From: GCA-002708315 sp964460905
Lineage (GTDB): Bacteria; Bacteroidota; Bacteroidia; Bacteroidales; F082
DNA length: 64,000 bases
Direction: 5' to 3'
Assembly (NCBI GenBank): GCA_964460905.1
Contig: CAYWRM010000003.1
Location: 62,001 to 126,000, forward strand
The notes beneath the pieces are model-generated. The model was not told where the DNA came from. It saw only the letters and a program-made list of their open reading frames with translations, and did no database searches. Positions 53,170 to 62,040 of the stretch are shown here, piece by piece; the stretch's first letter is position 1, and each line of letters opens with the position of its first letter. The position numbers and the translations under genes are program-made.

Positions 53170-53492
53170 ATTATGTTTTTTTTAATTCGACTAATTAAAT
53201 ATTCTTTGCTTTCAATTCCGGGCATTTGCAGTATTTGCTTCCCTTTATTGATTAGTATTAGAAAAGGAATATTCCTGACTCCAAATTTGTCAGCTAGTAC
53301 TCTGTTGTCACTAACATCTATTTTGCCAATCCGCAACTTGCTTGGAAACATTTGGGCTATTTCATTATAAATTTTGTCCTGGGCAATGCAAGCAGTGCAC
53401 CATGGTGCCCAAAAGTCGAGTAATATTAATCCATCATTAACATATTGTTCCCAGTTAATAAAATTGATATTGATAAATGTGCTCTTTGTCAT
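53166..53492 (-). CDS. Thioredoxin with CTAC active site
   Basis: This 108-residue single-domain thioredoxin has active site WAPWCTACIAQD near residue 28 (CxxC = CTAC instead of CGPC) and cis-proline loop VRNIPFLILI near 73. The altered dipeptide suggests a different redox potential. No signal peptide, so it is cytoplasmic. It is the first gene of a two-thioredoxin operon. Confidence 0.9.
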   Translation of the reverse strand: MTKSTFININFINWEQYVNDGLILLDFWAPWCTACIAQDKIYNEIAQMFPSKLRIGKIDVSDNRVLADKFGVRNIPFLILINKGKQILQMPGIESKEYLISRIKKNII

Positions 53493-53512
53493 AGCCCTAT
53501 AAATTTACTGGG

Positions 53513-53520
53513 CAAAGATA
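53513..53520 (-). promoter_or_regulatory. -7 box of the thioredoxin operon
   Basis: On the minus strand TATCTTTG (53520-53513) lies 20 bp before the ATG at 53492. No -33 TTG is clear. Confidence 0.45.
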
Positions 53521-53626
53521 TGTAAATGTTTATGTTGGATGTAAGAATTTGGAATCAAGAGTAAGGCTACAATAATGATGAATCTGTATTTAGATTAGTA
53601 TACTGTATATTGCATTATTATTCAAC

Positions 53627-56056
53627 TTATTTAAAATAAACTCTTGTTATTCCGGAACCACCATGCTCAATTGGAGCATCAGTAAACTTTTGAATTTCAT
53701 CTATGCTTTGCAGATACTCACGAATAATATCACGCAGAATTCCGTAACCTTTTCCATGAAGTATACTTACTTCATTCATATTCAGCAGAATTGCCTCGTC
53801 AATATACTTCTGTAACATCGACATGGCCTCATCGGCTCGCTTGCCCCGTAAGTCGATGGTTAGTTTAAAATTAGCTGTTTTTTCATTAATTTCACTCACA
53901 ATGTCATTAAAGCCTTTTCTTTTTATGGTTTTTTGTTTTGGCGCTACTGATTTAATAAGTTTTGAAATAGAAGTTTTAATCTTTACATTATTTACATTTA
54001 TCTGAGCATCATTACCTTCAACTGCAATTAACTCACCAACAACATCAGTATTTTTAATTTTAACAAAATCGCCAACATCTACAGCTTCGTTATTAATTAT
54101 TTCCGGCTTTGATTTATTTTTCTTTTTTTCTTTATACTTCTCTTTTTTCTTGTTGCGGTTTGGCTTAGGATTCTTTGTCAGCTCATCCTTTCTCTCATAT
54201 AATTCTTTTCGTATTTCTTGAGTTTTAGTTTTATCAGCACCAGCCTCTTTAATATCGCGGATTGTTTTTTCAACAGCTTTATTAGAAGATTCAATTATAG
54301 ATATTGCTTTATCATTGGCCTCCTTAATTATTTGTTTTCTTGATTTTTCAAGATTATTAATCAAGTCAGAATACTTTTCAATCATCTGGTTCAAATTAGC
54401 ATCATATGAATCGGCTTTTTGTAGCTGCTTCTGCAATTTAATTTTATCTATTTCCAGTTGTTGAAGTTGTTGATCGAAACGAACATGTTTTCCTCCACTT
54501 TTCTTTTTGGCACTATTAAGTACCTGGACTGGAAAACCAATTTTTTTTGCAATCTCAAATGCAAATGAACTACCCGGTTTCCCTATTTGTAGCATGTAAA
54601 GTGGTTGCATTTCTTTGGAGTCGAACAACATGGCGCCATTAATTAGTCCTTGCAATTTTTCGGCAGCAAGTTTTATGTTTGTATAATGAGTTGTAATAAC
54701 CCCAAATGATTGCTTGCTGTTAAGTTGCTCAAGAGTAGCTTCTGCAATTGATCCTCCAAGTTGTGGCTCGGTACCAGTACCAAATTCATCAATAAGAATA
54801 AGAGTTTTGCTATTTGCGTTGCGCAAAAAGTATTTCATATTCAATAAATGGGAACTGTATGTACTAAGATCATTTTCAATTGATTGCTCATCACCTATGT
54901 CAATAAAAATATTATCGTACAGTCGAAAAACACTATCGGGTGATGCACTGACCAACAATCCACATTGCAGCATGTATTGAAGTAACCCAATGGTTTTTAA
55001 GCAAACAGATTTCCCCCCGGCATTAGGTCCTGAGATGATAAGCATTCTGTTATCTGAGGAAAGTTCAAGATCCAATGGAGTAACAATTTTGTTTTGTTCC
55101 TTATGTGATAAATATAAAAGAGGGTGTATTGCTTTTCTAATATCAACAGGTTTGTTATTTGTAATTATAGGTTGTTCAGCTTTTGTTTTTATTGAAAACA
55201 GAGCTTTTGCCCGGATAAAATCTATTAACCCCAGAAAACGGTAAGCATTAACTAAATCCTGAATAAAAGGGCGTAGCTCATCTGTAAAACTTATTAATAT
55301 TTTAATAATTTCTCTACGTTCTTCACTTTCCAGCTCACGTATTTCATTGTTGATTTCGAATGAGAGAGGGGCTTCAACAAACACTGTTTGACCAGTGGAC
55401 GATTCATCATGAATAATACCTCCGATTGACCTTTTGTCGGATACTTTTAATGGTATTACCGAACGACCATTTCTAATCGTTATCTCCGCATTATCAGGTA
55501 CTGATCCTAGTTTTTTTGCTTTTTCAAATGCTTTTTTCGTTTCACGGAATACTTGCTTTTGTTTGCTTGCAATACTTTGCCTAATTCTACGAAGCTCTAC
55601 AGATGCATTGTCTTTAATATCTCCTTTTTCATCAATTATTCCGGAGGCTTCATGTAACAATTCGTTTGGAAAAAATACCTGACTTACAAGATTTTTAAGT
55701 TGAGGATAAGCATCTTCTTCAGTTTCTTCAAAATAAGTAAGTATCTCCTTTATGGTGAATAATGAAGCTTTTAAATTAAAAAGTACCTCCTGCTCAATAT
55801 AGCTGCCCGGTGTTTTTAATTGAGCAATATCCTGCCGCAAATCCATGAAGTCCTTTGCAGGAAAAGATTTACCAATGGTGAGTAATTCAACAAATTCACT
55901 CGACTGATATAATAGCTTATTAATTACACTTATGTTTGATGAAAAATGAATCTTTTCCACAAAGTGCTGTCCCATAGTGCTAATGCACAAATCATTAATA
56001 TGTTCCTTTATTTTGTCGAAGCTAATTTTCTGCTCAAAATTATCAGGGTAAATCAT
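53627..56056 (-). CDS. mutS2: MutS2-family ATPase/Smr endonuclease
   Basis: The 809-residue protein has a MutS-like core with RQSIASKQKQVFRETKKAF near 175 and the ABC ATPase: Walker A GPNAGGKSVCLKT near 340 and Walker B LILIDEFGTGTEP near 418. The long charged coiled coil (~510-640; lysine-rich near 635) is followed by a C-terminal Smr nuclease domain (~735-809; LRGKRADEAM, SILHGKGYGILRDIIREYL). MutS2 acts on recombination intermediates and, in several bacteria, on collided ribosomes; it lacks the mismatch-recognition domain. The N-terminal start lies almost on the promoter. Confidence 0.95.
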   Translation of the reverse strand: MIYPDNFEQKISFDKIKEHINDLCISTMGQHFVEKIHFSSNISVINKLLYQSSEFVELLTIGKSFPAKDFMDLRQDIAQLKTPGSYIEQEVLFNLKASLFTIKEILTYFEETEEDAYPQLKNLVSQVFFPNELLHEASGIIDEKGDIKDNASVELRRIRQSIASKQKQVFRETKKAFEKAKKLGSVPDNAEITIRNGRSVIPLKVSDKRSIGGIIHDESSTGQTVFVEAPLSFEINNEIRELESEERREIIKILISFTDELRPFIQDLVNAYRFLGLIDFIRAKALFSIKTKAEQPIITNNKPVDIRKAIHPLLYLSHKEQNKIVTPLDLELSSDNRMLIISGPNAGGKSVCLKTIGLLQYMLQCGLLVSASPDSVFRLYDNIFIDIGDEQSIENDLSTYSSHLLNMKYFLRNANSKTLILIDEFGTGTEPQLGGSIAEATLEQLNSKQSFGVITTHYTNIKLAAEKLQGLINGAMLFDSKEMQPLYMLQIGKPGSSFAFEIAKKIGFPVQVLNSAKKKSGGKHVRFDQQLQQLEIDKIKLQKQLQKADSYDANLNQMIEKYSDLINNLEKSRKQIIKEANDKAISIIESSNKAVEKTIRDIKEAGADKTKTQEIRKELYERKDELTKNPKPNRNKKKEKYKEKKKNKSKPEIINNEAVDVGDFVKIKNTDVVGELIAVEGNDAQINVNNVKIKTSISKLIKSVAPKQKTIKRKGFNDIVSEINEKTANFKLTIDLRGKRADEAMSMLQKYIDEAILLNMNEVSILHGKGYGILRDIIREYLQSIDEIQKFTDAPIEHGGSGITRVYFK

Positions 56057-56061
56057 AACGG

Positions 56062-56069
56062 CAAAGGTA
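56062..56069 (-). promoter_or_regulatory. -7 box of mutS2, near-leaderless
   Basis: On the minus strand TACCTTTG (56069-56062) leaves only 5 bases before the mutS2 ATG (56056). The transcript would have almost no leader. Confidence 0.45.
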
Positions 56070-56395
56070 GGGAAAGGAGAGGTAAATCCTTTATGTATAG
56101 TTGATTTTTCTTAATTATGAAATATATCTTATAGTAGTGCGTCATGGTGAGTAGTCAACATTAGAAAGACTTGAAAACTGGCAAATCAATCTTAAACAGA
56201 AAAAAGAGAAATTTCTTTAATTAATTATTTTAACCTTAATTTATTTTAAATCAGATATCCCTCCTACGACTTTCTGTCATATCAAATTCTAGTTGGCTCA
56301 ATTTATCATAATATAACAAGCTTAAAATTGCTATTGTAAGAAAGCATGCAAAAATAGTATTTAATAAATATTTTTATTTCTTAAAAAAAGTTTAT

Positions 56396-56420
56396 TACAT
56401 TTGCAAACCAAACGGTCGGT
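56396..56420 (+). promoter_or_regulatory. TetR-operon promoter with overlapping operator-like site
   Basis: -7 TACATTTG (56396-56403) is followed at once by ACCAAACGGTCGGT (56407-56420), an imperfect palindrome of the CGGTCGGT type often bound by TetR proteins, directly ahead of the ATG. A similar ACCAAACG recurs before the ABC gene (57049-57056). Autorepression is inferred. Confidence 0.6.
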
Positions 56421-57026
56421 ATGATGAATGAAGCTAAAGAACATATACTCAGAACTTCTTTATTATTGTTTTTGCAAAAGAGCTATAAAGAGGTTACTAT
56501 GAGAGAGATAGTGGAGAAGACAGCTTTGTCAAAAGGTGCTTTTTATCATTATTTTTCGAGTAAGGAGCAATTATTTAAAGAGATTGTTCTAATGTTTTTT
56601 AGCATGGGCGCTATGGATTATTCAAGTTTCCCAATCAAGTCATTAAAGAGATTTATTGATGAATACCTTAAGCGAATCGACCAATCTTTTGTTCAGATAA
56701 ATCAAATGATGGGTAATGAATCAAAGGGAGATGTGAGCTTTAATTTCTTCTTTATCATGTTTGATGCTATGAAGCGATTCCCAGAAATGATGATCCTAGA
56801 GGAGCAGCAATATAAAAACGACTTGAAAGTTTGGGAAAGTGTTATTAATGAAGCTAAAGCAGTGGGTGAAATCTATTCTTCAACCAGCAATAAAGAAATT
56901 GCAAATTTGTTTTTGTATTGTACGGATGGAGTCTTTATTCGGGTGGTCAATACCGAAAAGAAAGTGAAATATAAGGATCAATTAAAAAAAGCTTTTTATT
57001 CCATTTATGATAATTTGAAAGGTTAA
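56421..57026 (+). CDS. TetR-family repressor
   Basis: The 201-residue protein has an N-terminal helix-turn-helix: VTMREIVEKTALSKGAFYHYFSSKEQLFKEIV at residues ~25-56 (written here in part: TMREI, SKGAFYHYF, SKEQLF). The ligand domain is divergent. It probably controls itself and the downstream ABC transporter, 49 bp away, with operator-like sites before each. Start could be ATG 56421 or 56424. Confidence 0.9.
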   Translation: MMNEAKEHILRTSLLLFLQKSYKEVTMREIVEKTALSKGAFYHYFSSKEQLFKEIVLMFFSMGAMDYSSFPIKSLKRFIDEYLKRIDQSFVQINQMMGNESKGDVSFNFFFIMFDAMKRFPEMMILEEQQYKNDLKVWESVINEAKAVGEIYSSTSNKEIANLFLYCTDGVFIRVVNTEKKVKYKDQLKKAFYSIYDNLKG

Positions 57027-57048
57027 ATTTTTTTTTGCCCATGAACAG

Positions 57049-57056
57049 ACCAAACG
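57049..57056 (+). promoter_or_regulatory. Second ACCAAACG operator-like site
   Basis: ACCAAACG followed by ATTG repeats the left half of the operator-like site before tetR. It lies 20 bp before the ABC ATPase ATG. It could let the repressor act twice on the operon. Confidence 0.4.
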
Positions 57057-57075
57057 ATTGCTATAAACATAAAAA

Positions 57076-57993
57076 ATGAAAGCAATTATTCAATCCCAGA
57101 ATCTTTCGAAAAGCTATAAGGGTTTTTTAGCGGTAAGCGAAAATAATATTTCTGTAGGAAAAGGAGAGATATATGGTTTTTTAGGACTCAATGGAGCCGG
57201 AAAAACAACTCTTATCAGAATGTTACTTGGCCTTATCAAACCTTCTAGTGGTAAGGCTTTTCTAAATGGAATGGATATTTCCAAACATCAACCTTTGTTT
57301 TGGAACAGGGTAGGGTATTTGGTGGAAGTTCCACATGCATATCCCAATCTTACAGTGAAAGAAAATCTGGAATTAATTTGCCATTTGCGGAGGATTGATA
57401 AAAATAAATCTATTGATCCCATCATTGAGCTATTAGATTTAAAGGACTATACTAATCGACTTTCTAAACAGCTATCGCTGGGAAATAAGCAAAGATTGGG
57501 ATTAGCAAAGGCACTTATCCATCAACCAGAAATACTTATTCTTGATGAACCCACCAATGGACTGGATCCTGCCGGCATACATGATATTCGGGAATTATTG
57601 ATCGACTTGTCTCAAAATAAGGGTGTGAGTATTTTGGTTTCCAGTCATATACTGGGTGAGATTTCTCATTTTGCACATCGGATTGGCATTATTCATAAAG
57701 GTAGAATGATAGATGAGTTTAATACCAACAATTTAAATGAATTATGCAAAAAACAATTGCTAGTTAATACAGATAATAATGAGCAGGCCATTAAACTATT
57801 ACATCAAAAAGGATTTTCCGCCGAGATTTCAATGGAAAATGAAATTCTGATACATGAATCAAAAGTCATATTGAATCCTGAAGGTATAGCCCAGATGATT
57901 GTTTCAGAGAATCTTAAACTTAAGAAACTTAATATGGAGGAAGAAAATCTTGAAAGTTATTTTTTAAGAATTATTAAAGAAAAGGAGGTGTAA
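57076..57993 (+). CDS. ABC transporter ATP-binding protein
   Basis: The 305-residue ATPase has Walker A GLNGAGKTT near residue 38, signature LSLGNKQRLGLAKAL near 137, Walker B LILDEPTNGLDP near 157 and the switch histidine in SSHI near 193. The C-terminal ~80 residues match the DUF4162-like tail of export ATPases. It pairs with the permease 1 bp downstream. The TetR context suggests drug or lipid export or bacitracin-type resistance; the substrate is unknown. Confidence 0.95.
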   Translation: MKAIIQSQNLSKSYKGFLAVSENNISVGKGEIYGFLGLNGAGKTTLIRMLLGLIKPSSGKAFLNGMDISKHQPLFWNRVGYLVEVPHAYPNLTVKENLELICHLRRIDKNKSIDPIIELLDLKDYTNRLSKQLSLGNKQRLGLAKALIHQPEILILDEPTNGLDPAGIHDIRELLIDLSQNKGVSILVSSHILGEISHFAHRIGIIHKGRMIDEFNTNNLNELCKKQLLVNTDNNEQAIKLLHQKGFSAEISMENEILIHESKVILNPEGIAQMIVSENLKLKKLNMEEENLESYFLRIIKEKEV

Positions 57994-57994
57994 T

Positions 57995-58774
57995 ATGAGA
58001 CAGATAGTACTTGCAATAAGAGCAGAGAGAATGAAACTCCGCAGATCAAAAATTTTATTGGTCACTTTTGGCTTATTCGTTTTCATTCCTTTGTTGATAG
58101 GTTTGATGATGTATGTGGCACAGCACCCGGAGATGTCAGCTAAGCTGGGCTTGGTAGGAGCAAAGGCACAGTTTTTTTCGGAAAATTCTTGGAAGGGTTA
58201 TTTGGAAATAATCAATCAGCTGATTGCTGTACTAGGAGTGATTGGATTTGGATTTATAACGAGCTGGGTTTTTGGACGAGAATACATTGAACATACTTTA
58301 ACAGATATACTTGCACTTCCTGTTTCACGCTCATCCATTGTTTTAGCTAAATATTTAGTTGTATTATTTTGGTGCTTGGGCTTGGCCATCACCTTGTTTT
58401 TAGTGGCAAGTATAATGGGGTTATTGATGCATATTCCAGGTTGGAATTTATCAGTGTTTCTCAATTTTGCATCTAACTATTTTCTCACAACTATATTTAC
58501 TATATTACTTAGTACTGTTGTAGGATTTATTGTTAGTTTTTCAAAAAGCATAGTAGCTCCACTGGGTTTTGTTTTATTAATGGTAATCATGGCTCAATTT
58601 ACTGCATTGTTAGGTTGGGGATCCTATTTTCCATGGTCAATACCCGGTGTATTCACAGTCTCAAATTCGGTAGAAGGTATGCAGTTGTTCCCTGTCAGCT
58701 ATCTCATACTATTCTTAACCTTTTTGCTTGGTCTCTTTTCAACTTATGCATATTGGAAGTATGCAGATCATTGA
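57995..58774 (+). CDS. ABC-2-type permease
   Basis: The 259-residue protein has six hydrophobic helices and the ABC-2 pattern: RAERMKLRRSKILLVTFGLF at the start (split), FITSWVFGREYIEHTLTDILALPVSR near 88 and LGLFSTYAYWKYADH at the end. It resembles the membrane partner of bacitracin/lantibiotic-type exporters. It follows the ATPase directly. Confidence 0.9.
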   Translation: MRQIVLAIRAERMKLRRSKILLVTFGLFVFIPLLIGLMMYVAQHPEMSAKLGLVGAKAQFFSENSWKGYLEIINQLIAVLGVIGFGFITSWVFGREYIEHTLTDILALPVSRSSIVLAKYLVVLFWCLGLAITLFLVASIMGLLMHIPGWNLSVFLNFASNYFLTTIFTILLSTVVGFIVSFSKSIVAPLGFVLLMVIMAQFTALLGWGSYFPWSIPGVFTVSNSVEGMQLFPVSYLILFLTFLLGLFSTYAYWKYADH

Positions 58775-58855
58775 AGGATGAAATAATGAACAATGTCTGC
58801 TAAGCTTTATGTCTGTCTTGTCAGCCAAGCCGGCCTTACATCTGACTTTTATAAT

Positions 58856-59041
58856 TTAACTATATTTTAAGTTATATTTCGTTGAAATTTCTGCTTTTTC
58901 AGTATCATCCATATCTTTCATATATCCTTTCCATCCAGGACAGAAATTAATATGCCATCGCCAAAATCTGCCAATTAAAGATTTAGGTTTCTCATCATAT
59001 TTCCTTCGTAAAGGACATTCTTCGCAATTGTGTTTTTTCAT
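58856..59041 (-). CDS. Small cysteine-containing protein
   Basis: This 61-residue protein has HNCEECPLRRKYDE at residues 4-17, SLIGRFWRWH near 21 and FCPGWKGYM near 33. Cysteines 6, 9 and 34 with His4 or His30 could bind a metal. I think this is a conserved short Bacteroidota family but cannot name it. It lies convergent to the ABC operon and downstream of the bfd/fpr group. Confidence 0.7.
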   Translation of the reverse strand: MKKHNCEECPLRRKYDEKPKSLIGRFWRWHINFCPGWKGYMKDMDDTEKAEISTKYNLKYS

Positions 59042-59105
59042 AGCCTCTTTATTAAAATCAGGTCAATTTACTATTTTTCTTTTGAATGGCAAATGACTCT
59101 ACTGC

Positions 59106-59243
59106 CTATTCTATAAACTCATCCTTATTCTCAAATATATCAGGAGGAACATTAAAAAAAGACAATACCATTTTTTGATTTTGAAAAAGTACTAATGGTG
59201 AGGATCCCTCCTCTAAATATTTGTTTTTATTACTATCATCCAC
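59106..59243 (-). CDS. Possible 45-residue small protein
   Basis: From a GTG at 59243, two bases after the bfd stop, an open frame of 45 codons ends with TAG at 59106. It has a balanced acidic composition (LEEGSSP, then FFNVPPDIFENKDEF). The tight spacing suggests translational coupling. No ribosome site or family is visible, so it may equally be chance. Confidence 0.35.
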   Translation of the reverse strand: MDDSNKNKYLEEGSSPLVLFQNQKMVLSFFNVPPDIFENKDEFIE

Positions 59244-59245
59244 CT

Positions 59246-59428
59246 TTAGATACCGTTTACTTCTTTAAGGATATCTTCAATATCATCATGGCAGCTGCCA
59301 CAAACTGTACTTGCTTCCGTTTCTTCACCCACTTCGTCAACTGTTTTCAGGTTACCTGTTTTTATAGCCTCAATAATTTCTCCTTTTGTAATTTGCATAC
59401 AGTTGCATACTATTTCATCATTATCCAT
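59246..59428 (-). CDS. BFD-like [2Fe-2S]-binding protein
   Basis: The 60-residue protein has the bacterioferritin-associated ferredoxin fold pattern: VCNCMQITKGEIIEAI (Cys8, Cys10) and STVCGSCHDDIEDIL (Cys43, Cys46), four ligands for a [2Fe-2S] cluster. It may shuttle electrons from the adjacent ferredoxin-NADP reductase or act in iron release. It lies 34 bp downstream of that gene on the same strand. Confidence 0.85.
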   Translation of the reverse strand: MDNDEIVCNCMQITKGEIIEAIKTGNLKTVDEVGEETEASTVCGSCHDDIEDILKEVNGI

Positions 59429-59462
59429 TTTATTAGATTTAGATATTAATTTTCTCCATCAA

Positions 59463-60278
59463 TTAAAATTCTTCAGCATGAATTTGCCCCGGCTCCCTCT
59501 TTTTGTGATCTTTAAATCCATCAATATATAATAGCTCCTTCATGCCATCAACCATTCTTGGATTTCCACATAAAAATACATCTGTGTTTTCAGGTAAGGG
59601 TTTGAAACCAATTGTATTATCAACTAGCCCTGATTCCCATATATCACCTATAAACCTTGTATCGCCAACCCAACCCGAAGGTTCTTTATCGGGTTCAGTA
59701 ATTGTTGGGTGATAGTAGAAATTGTCAAACATACTAGCTAATAATTTCAACTCAGAAGAATATCCTAAATCCCAGCTATTTGCTGCGCCATGTAATACCA
59801 AAATTTTACCGGTGCGTTTTAAAGCATTTGATCGCAGCATGCTCATGTAAGGTGCAACTCCGGTTCCTGTTGCAACTAATATAATATTTCTATCCTCTGG
59901 AATTTGGTCAAGAGTAAACATCCCTACAGCTTTTTTACCCATCCAAATTCTGTCTCCTATCTCTAAATTAAAGATTCTTGGTGTTAATTGCCCTGAGTGA
60001 ACTAATGTTATGTAAAACTCTATGGCATCTTCAGTTGAAGAAGAAGCAATTGAGTATGCACGCCTTATTAACTTGTCAGCTTTTGGTGGCTCAAATTCAT
60101 CTGTTGCTGCAGTGCAACGTGATGCATCGGGTGCTAATCCTAAAGCAACAAATTGGCCAGCCTTAAAATCAGGTAACTTCCACCCATCAGGCTTAACCTT
60201 TATTATTTTCATAATTGGTGATACTTGCACTGATTGGGTGATTACACAGTTTAATTGATCTTTAAGATTTTCGCTCAT
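59463..60278 (-). CDS. fpr: Ferredoxin-NADP reductase
   Basis: This 271-residue FNR-fold enzyme has FAD-binding RRAYSIASSS near 66, GDRIWMGKKAVGMF near 105, the NADPH loop LVATGTGVAPYMSML near 130, and the C-terminal FLCGNPRMVDGM near 235. It exchanges electrons between NADPH and ferredoxin or flavodoxin. The nearby BFD-like gene suggests an iron-linked role, as in Fpr/Bfd pairs. The end (PGQIHAEEF) is typical of bacterial Fpr. Confidence 0.9.
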   Translation of the reverse strand: MSENLKDQLNCVITQSVQVSPIMKIIKVKPDGWKLPDFKAGQFVALGLAPDASRCTAATDEFEPPKADKLIRRAYSIASSSTEDAIEFYITLVHSGQLTPRIFNLEIGDRIWMGKKAVGMFTLDQIPEDRNIILVATGTGVAPYMSMLRSNALKRTGKILVLHGAANSWDLGYSSELKLLASMFDNFYYHPTITEPDKEPSGWVGDTRFIGDIWESGLVDNTIGFKPLPENTDVFLCGNPRMVDGMKELLYIDGFKDHKKREPGQIHAEEF

Positions 60279-60299
60279 TATTGTAATAATTTAGAGGTG

Positions 60300-60307
60300 C
60301 AAAAATA
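60300..60307 (-). promoter_or_regulatory. -7 box of fpr
   Basis: On the minus strand TATTTTTG (60307-60300) precedes the fpr ATG by 21 bp. No -33 TTG is at the expected distance. Confidence 0.45.
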
Positions 60308-60381
60308 CAAATATCAACAACTCGTAAAAATAAAAATAAAGGATAATTCCGGAAAATAAATTTAGATATGCAATGATATGT

Positions 60382-61053
60382 TTAGAAATTTAAACCTGCA
60401 GTTAGATTAAACCCCGGCATGGACACTTTATCACCAACTGTATTTGCGGGATTCCAATAATCGCCATTACCATTTTTCAGTTTTAAACTGCCAATTTCAT
60501 ACTCAAACCCAAGCATAAGTATAGAAACTCTTACATTTATACCAAATGAGTACATCATTTGTACATAGCCTAAATGTGCTTCAATTGAGCCATCACTAAT
60601 ATCTTGTTGATTGTAATATACACCTCCAACCCAAACAGGGTTAATCTTTGCAAAAATGTCAAATGCTAATGCTTTAGCCGGTGAATATGTAAATGATGGG
60701 CCAATTTTTGAACCAACAAATAAATTATATATATTATCGCCTCCATTGAGATTGAATACCTGCGCCTTTAAGGAGAGAAAATCAGCGTTGATACCAAACC
60801 TTAATCCCGGGCCTATGTTTATTCCGTTAAGCATGTATATTTTCCCAATCTCAAAGTTAGCGCCAATCTTTGATTTTGCGTTAAGTTCACTTTTTAATGC
60901 GTTAGCATTTTTAAACCCATAATATGTCCATAGAGGAGTTGAATAACCCACTCTAATATAGAATTTATTCTTTAAATCACCCGATTCATAATCTTGTGAG
61001 TATACAGATACAGAGATTATTACAACTAAAAATAAAAGAATGGACTTTTTCAT
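60382..61053 (-). CDS. Small outer-membrane beta-barrel protein
   Basis: The 223-residue protein has a signal peptide (~19 residues, VYSQ) and alternating amphipathic strands (FYIRVGYSTPLWTYYG, GANFEIGKIYMLNGI, ISILMLGFEYEIGSL type). It ends in the aromatic FNLTAGLNF, a classical barrel insertion signal. Its function is not recognised. It is in the tsf direction but behind a terminator. Confidence 0.75.
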   Translation of the reverse strand: MKKSILLFLVVIISVSVYSQDYESGDLKNKFYIRVGYSTPLWTYYGFKNANALKSELNAKSKIGANFEIGKIYMLNGINIGPGLRFGINADFLSLKAQVFNLNGGDNIYNLFVGSKIGPSFTYSPAKALAFDIFAKINPVWVGGVYYNQQDISDGSIEAHLGYVQMMYSFGINVRVSILMLGFEYEIGSLKLKNGNGDYWNPANTVGDKVSMPGFNLTAGLNF

Positions 61054-61133
61054 TTTTCTTAGGTTTAAATTATAAATAAGAATCCGGCAACTTACTGTCT
61101 AATTGTATTCTGCTAAATTATAAAAAAAATAGC

Positions 61134-61170
61134 AAAAAAAAAGCCGACTCAACTGAATCGGCTTTTTTTT
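61134..61170. terminator. Intrinsic terminator after tsf
   Basis: The stem AAGCCGA (61141-61147) pairs with TCGGCTT (61158-61164) and is extended by A/T runs on both sides. It has a 10-nt loop. On the minus strand it ends the rpsB-tsf transcript. Confidence 0.85.
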
Positions 61171-61186
61171 GCAATAAAATGTTTCT

Positions 61187-62014
61187 TTATGCAAGAGCTA
61201 ATCTTTTAAAATCGGTAACGGTTAATTCGTTTTCAACGTCATTTAAATACTGACTAACGTTTTTCTTGCTATCTTTAATAAATGTCTGATTTAACAAAGT
61301 ATTTTCTTTGTAAAATTTGTTAAGTTTTCCCATAGCAATTTTTTCAAGCAAAGCTTCTGGTTTGCCTTCCTGGCGAGCCTGATCCATTCCAATTTCAATT
61401 TCACGTTTAACCATCTCGTCACTTACACTGTCTTTATCTAAAGCAACTGGATCCATGGCTGCAATTTGCATAACAACGTCTTTTCCGGCATTGTTAAGTG
61501 CATCACCTGATTTGTTAAGACCAGCAATGGTTGCAATACGGTTGCCTGGGTGGATATATGCATATGTGCTTTCAGCTTCAACAACTACAAAACGACCTAA
61601 TTGAATTTTTTCACCTATTAGACCAGTCTGGTCAGTTATTGATTGATCAACGGTACGATCACCTAATTGCAGTGCTTTTAGTTCATCAGTATTTTTAGCT
61701 TTATTTGCAACAGCAATATCTAAAATACTTTGGGTATATGCAATAAAATCAGCATTTTTTGCAACAAAATCAGTTTCACAATTTATCATAACTGCGGCTG
61801 CATATTGTTTATCATCACTAACTTTTGAAAGTACTACACCTTCAGCAGCATCACGATCAGCACGTTTAGCGGCAACTTTTTGACCTTTCTTTCTGAGTAC
61901 GTCAATGGCTTTTTCCATGTCGCCTTCAGTTTCAACGAGTGCATTTTTGCAGTCCATCATACCGGCACCGGTATTTTTTCTTAGTTCGTTTACCTGTTGG
62001 GCAGTTATCTTCAT
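61187..62014 (-). CDS. tsf: Elongation factor Ts
   Basis: The 275-residue protein has an N-terminal UBA-like domain with LRKNTGAGMMDCKNAL near 10-25, GVVLSKVSDDKQYAA near 60 and NCETDFVAKN near 79, the conserved core that contacts EF-Tu. It catalyses GDP/GTP exchange on EF-Tu. It follows rpsB by 26 bp as in most bacteria and precedes a terminator. Confidence 0.97.
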   Translation of the reverse strand: MKITAQQVNELRKNTGAGMMDCKNALVETEGDMEKAIDVLRKKGQKVAAKRADRDAAEGVVLSKVSDDKQYAAAVMINCETDFVAKNADFIAYTQSILDIAVANKAKNTDELKALQLGDRTVDQSITDQTGLIGEKIQLGRFVVVEAESTYAYIHPGNRIATIAGLNKSGDALNNAGKDVVMQIAAMDPVALDKDSVSDEMVKREIEIGMDQARQEGKPEALLEKIAMGKLNKFYKENTLLNQTFIKDSKKNVSQYLNDVENELTVTDFKRLALA

Positions 62015-62040
62015 TTTTTTATCTTTATATACATTACCAA

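Larger units (their letters stand above)
56057..56420. other. 364-bp intergenic region between mutS2 and the TetR operon
   Basis: No gene, tRNA or clear repeat is supported. It holds the mutS2 promoter at its left end and the TetR promoter/operator at its right end; the AT-rich middle (56100-56390) has nothing that I recognise. Confidence 0.6.
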
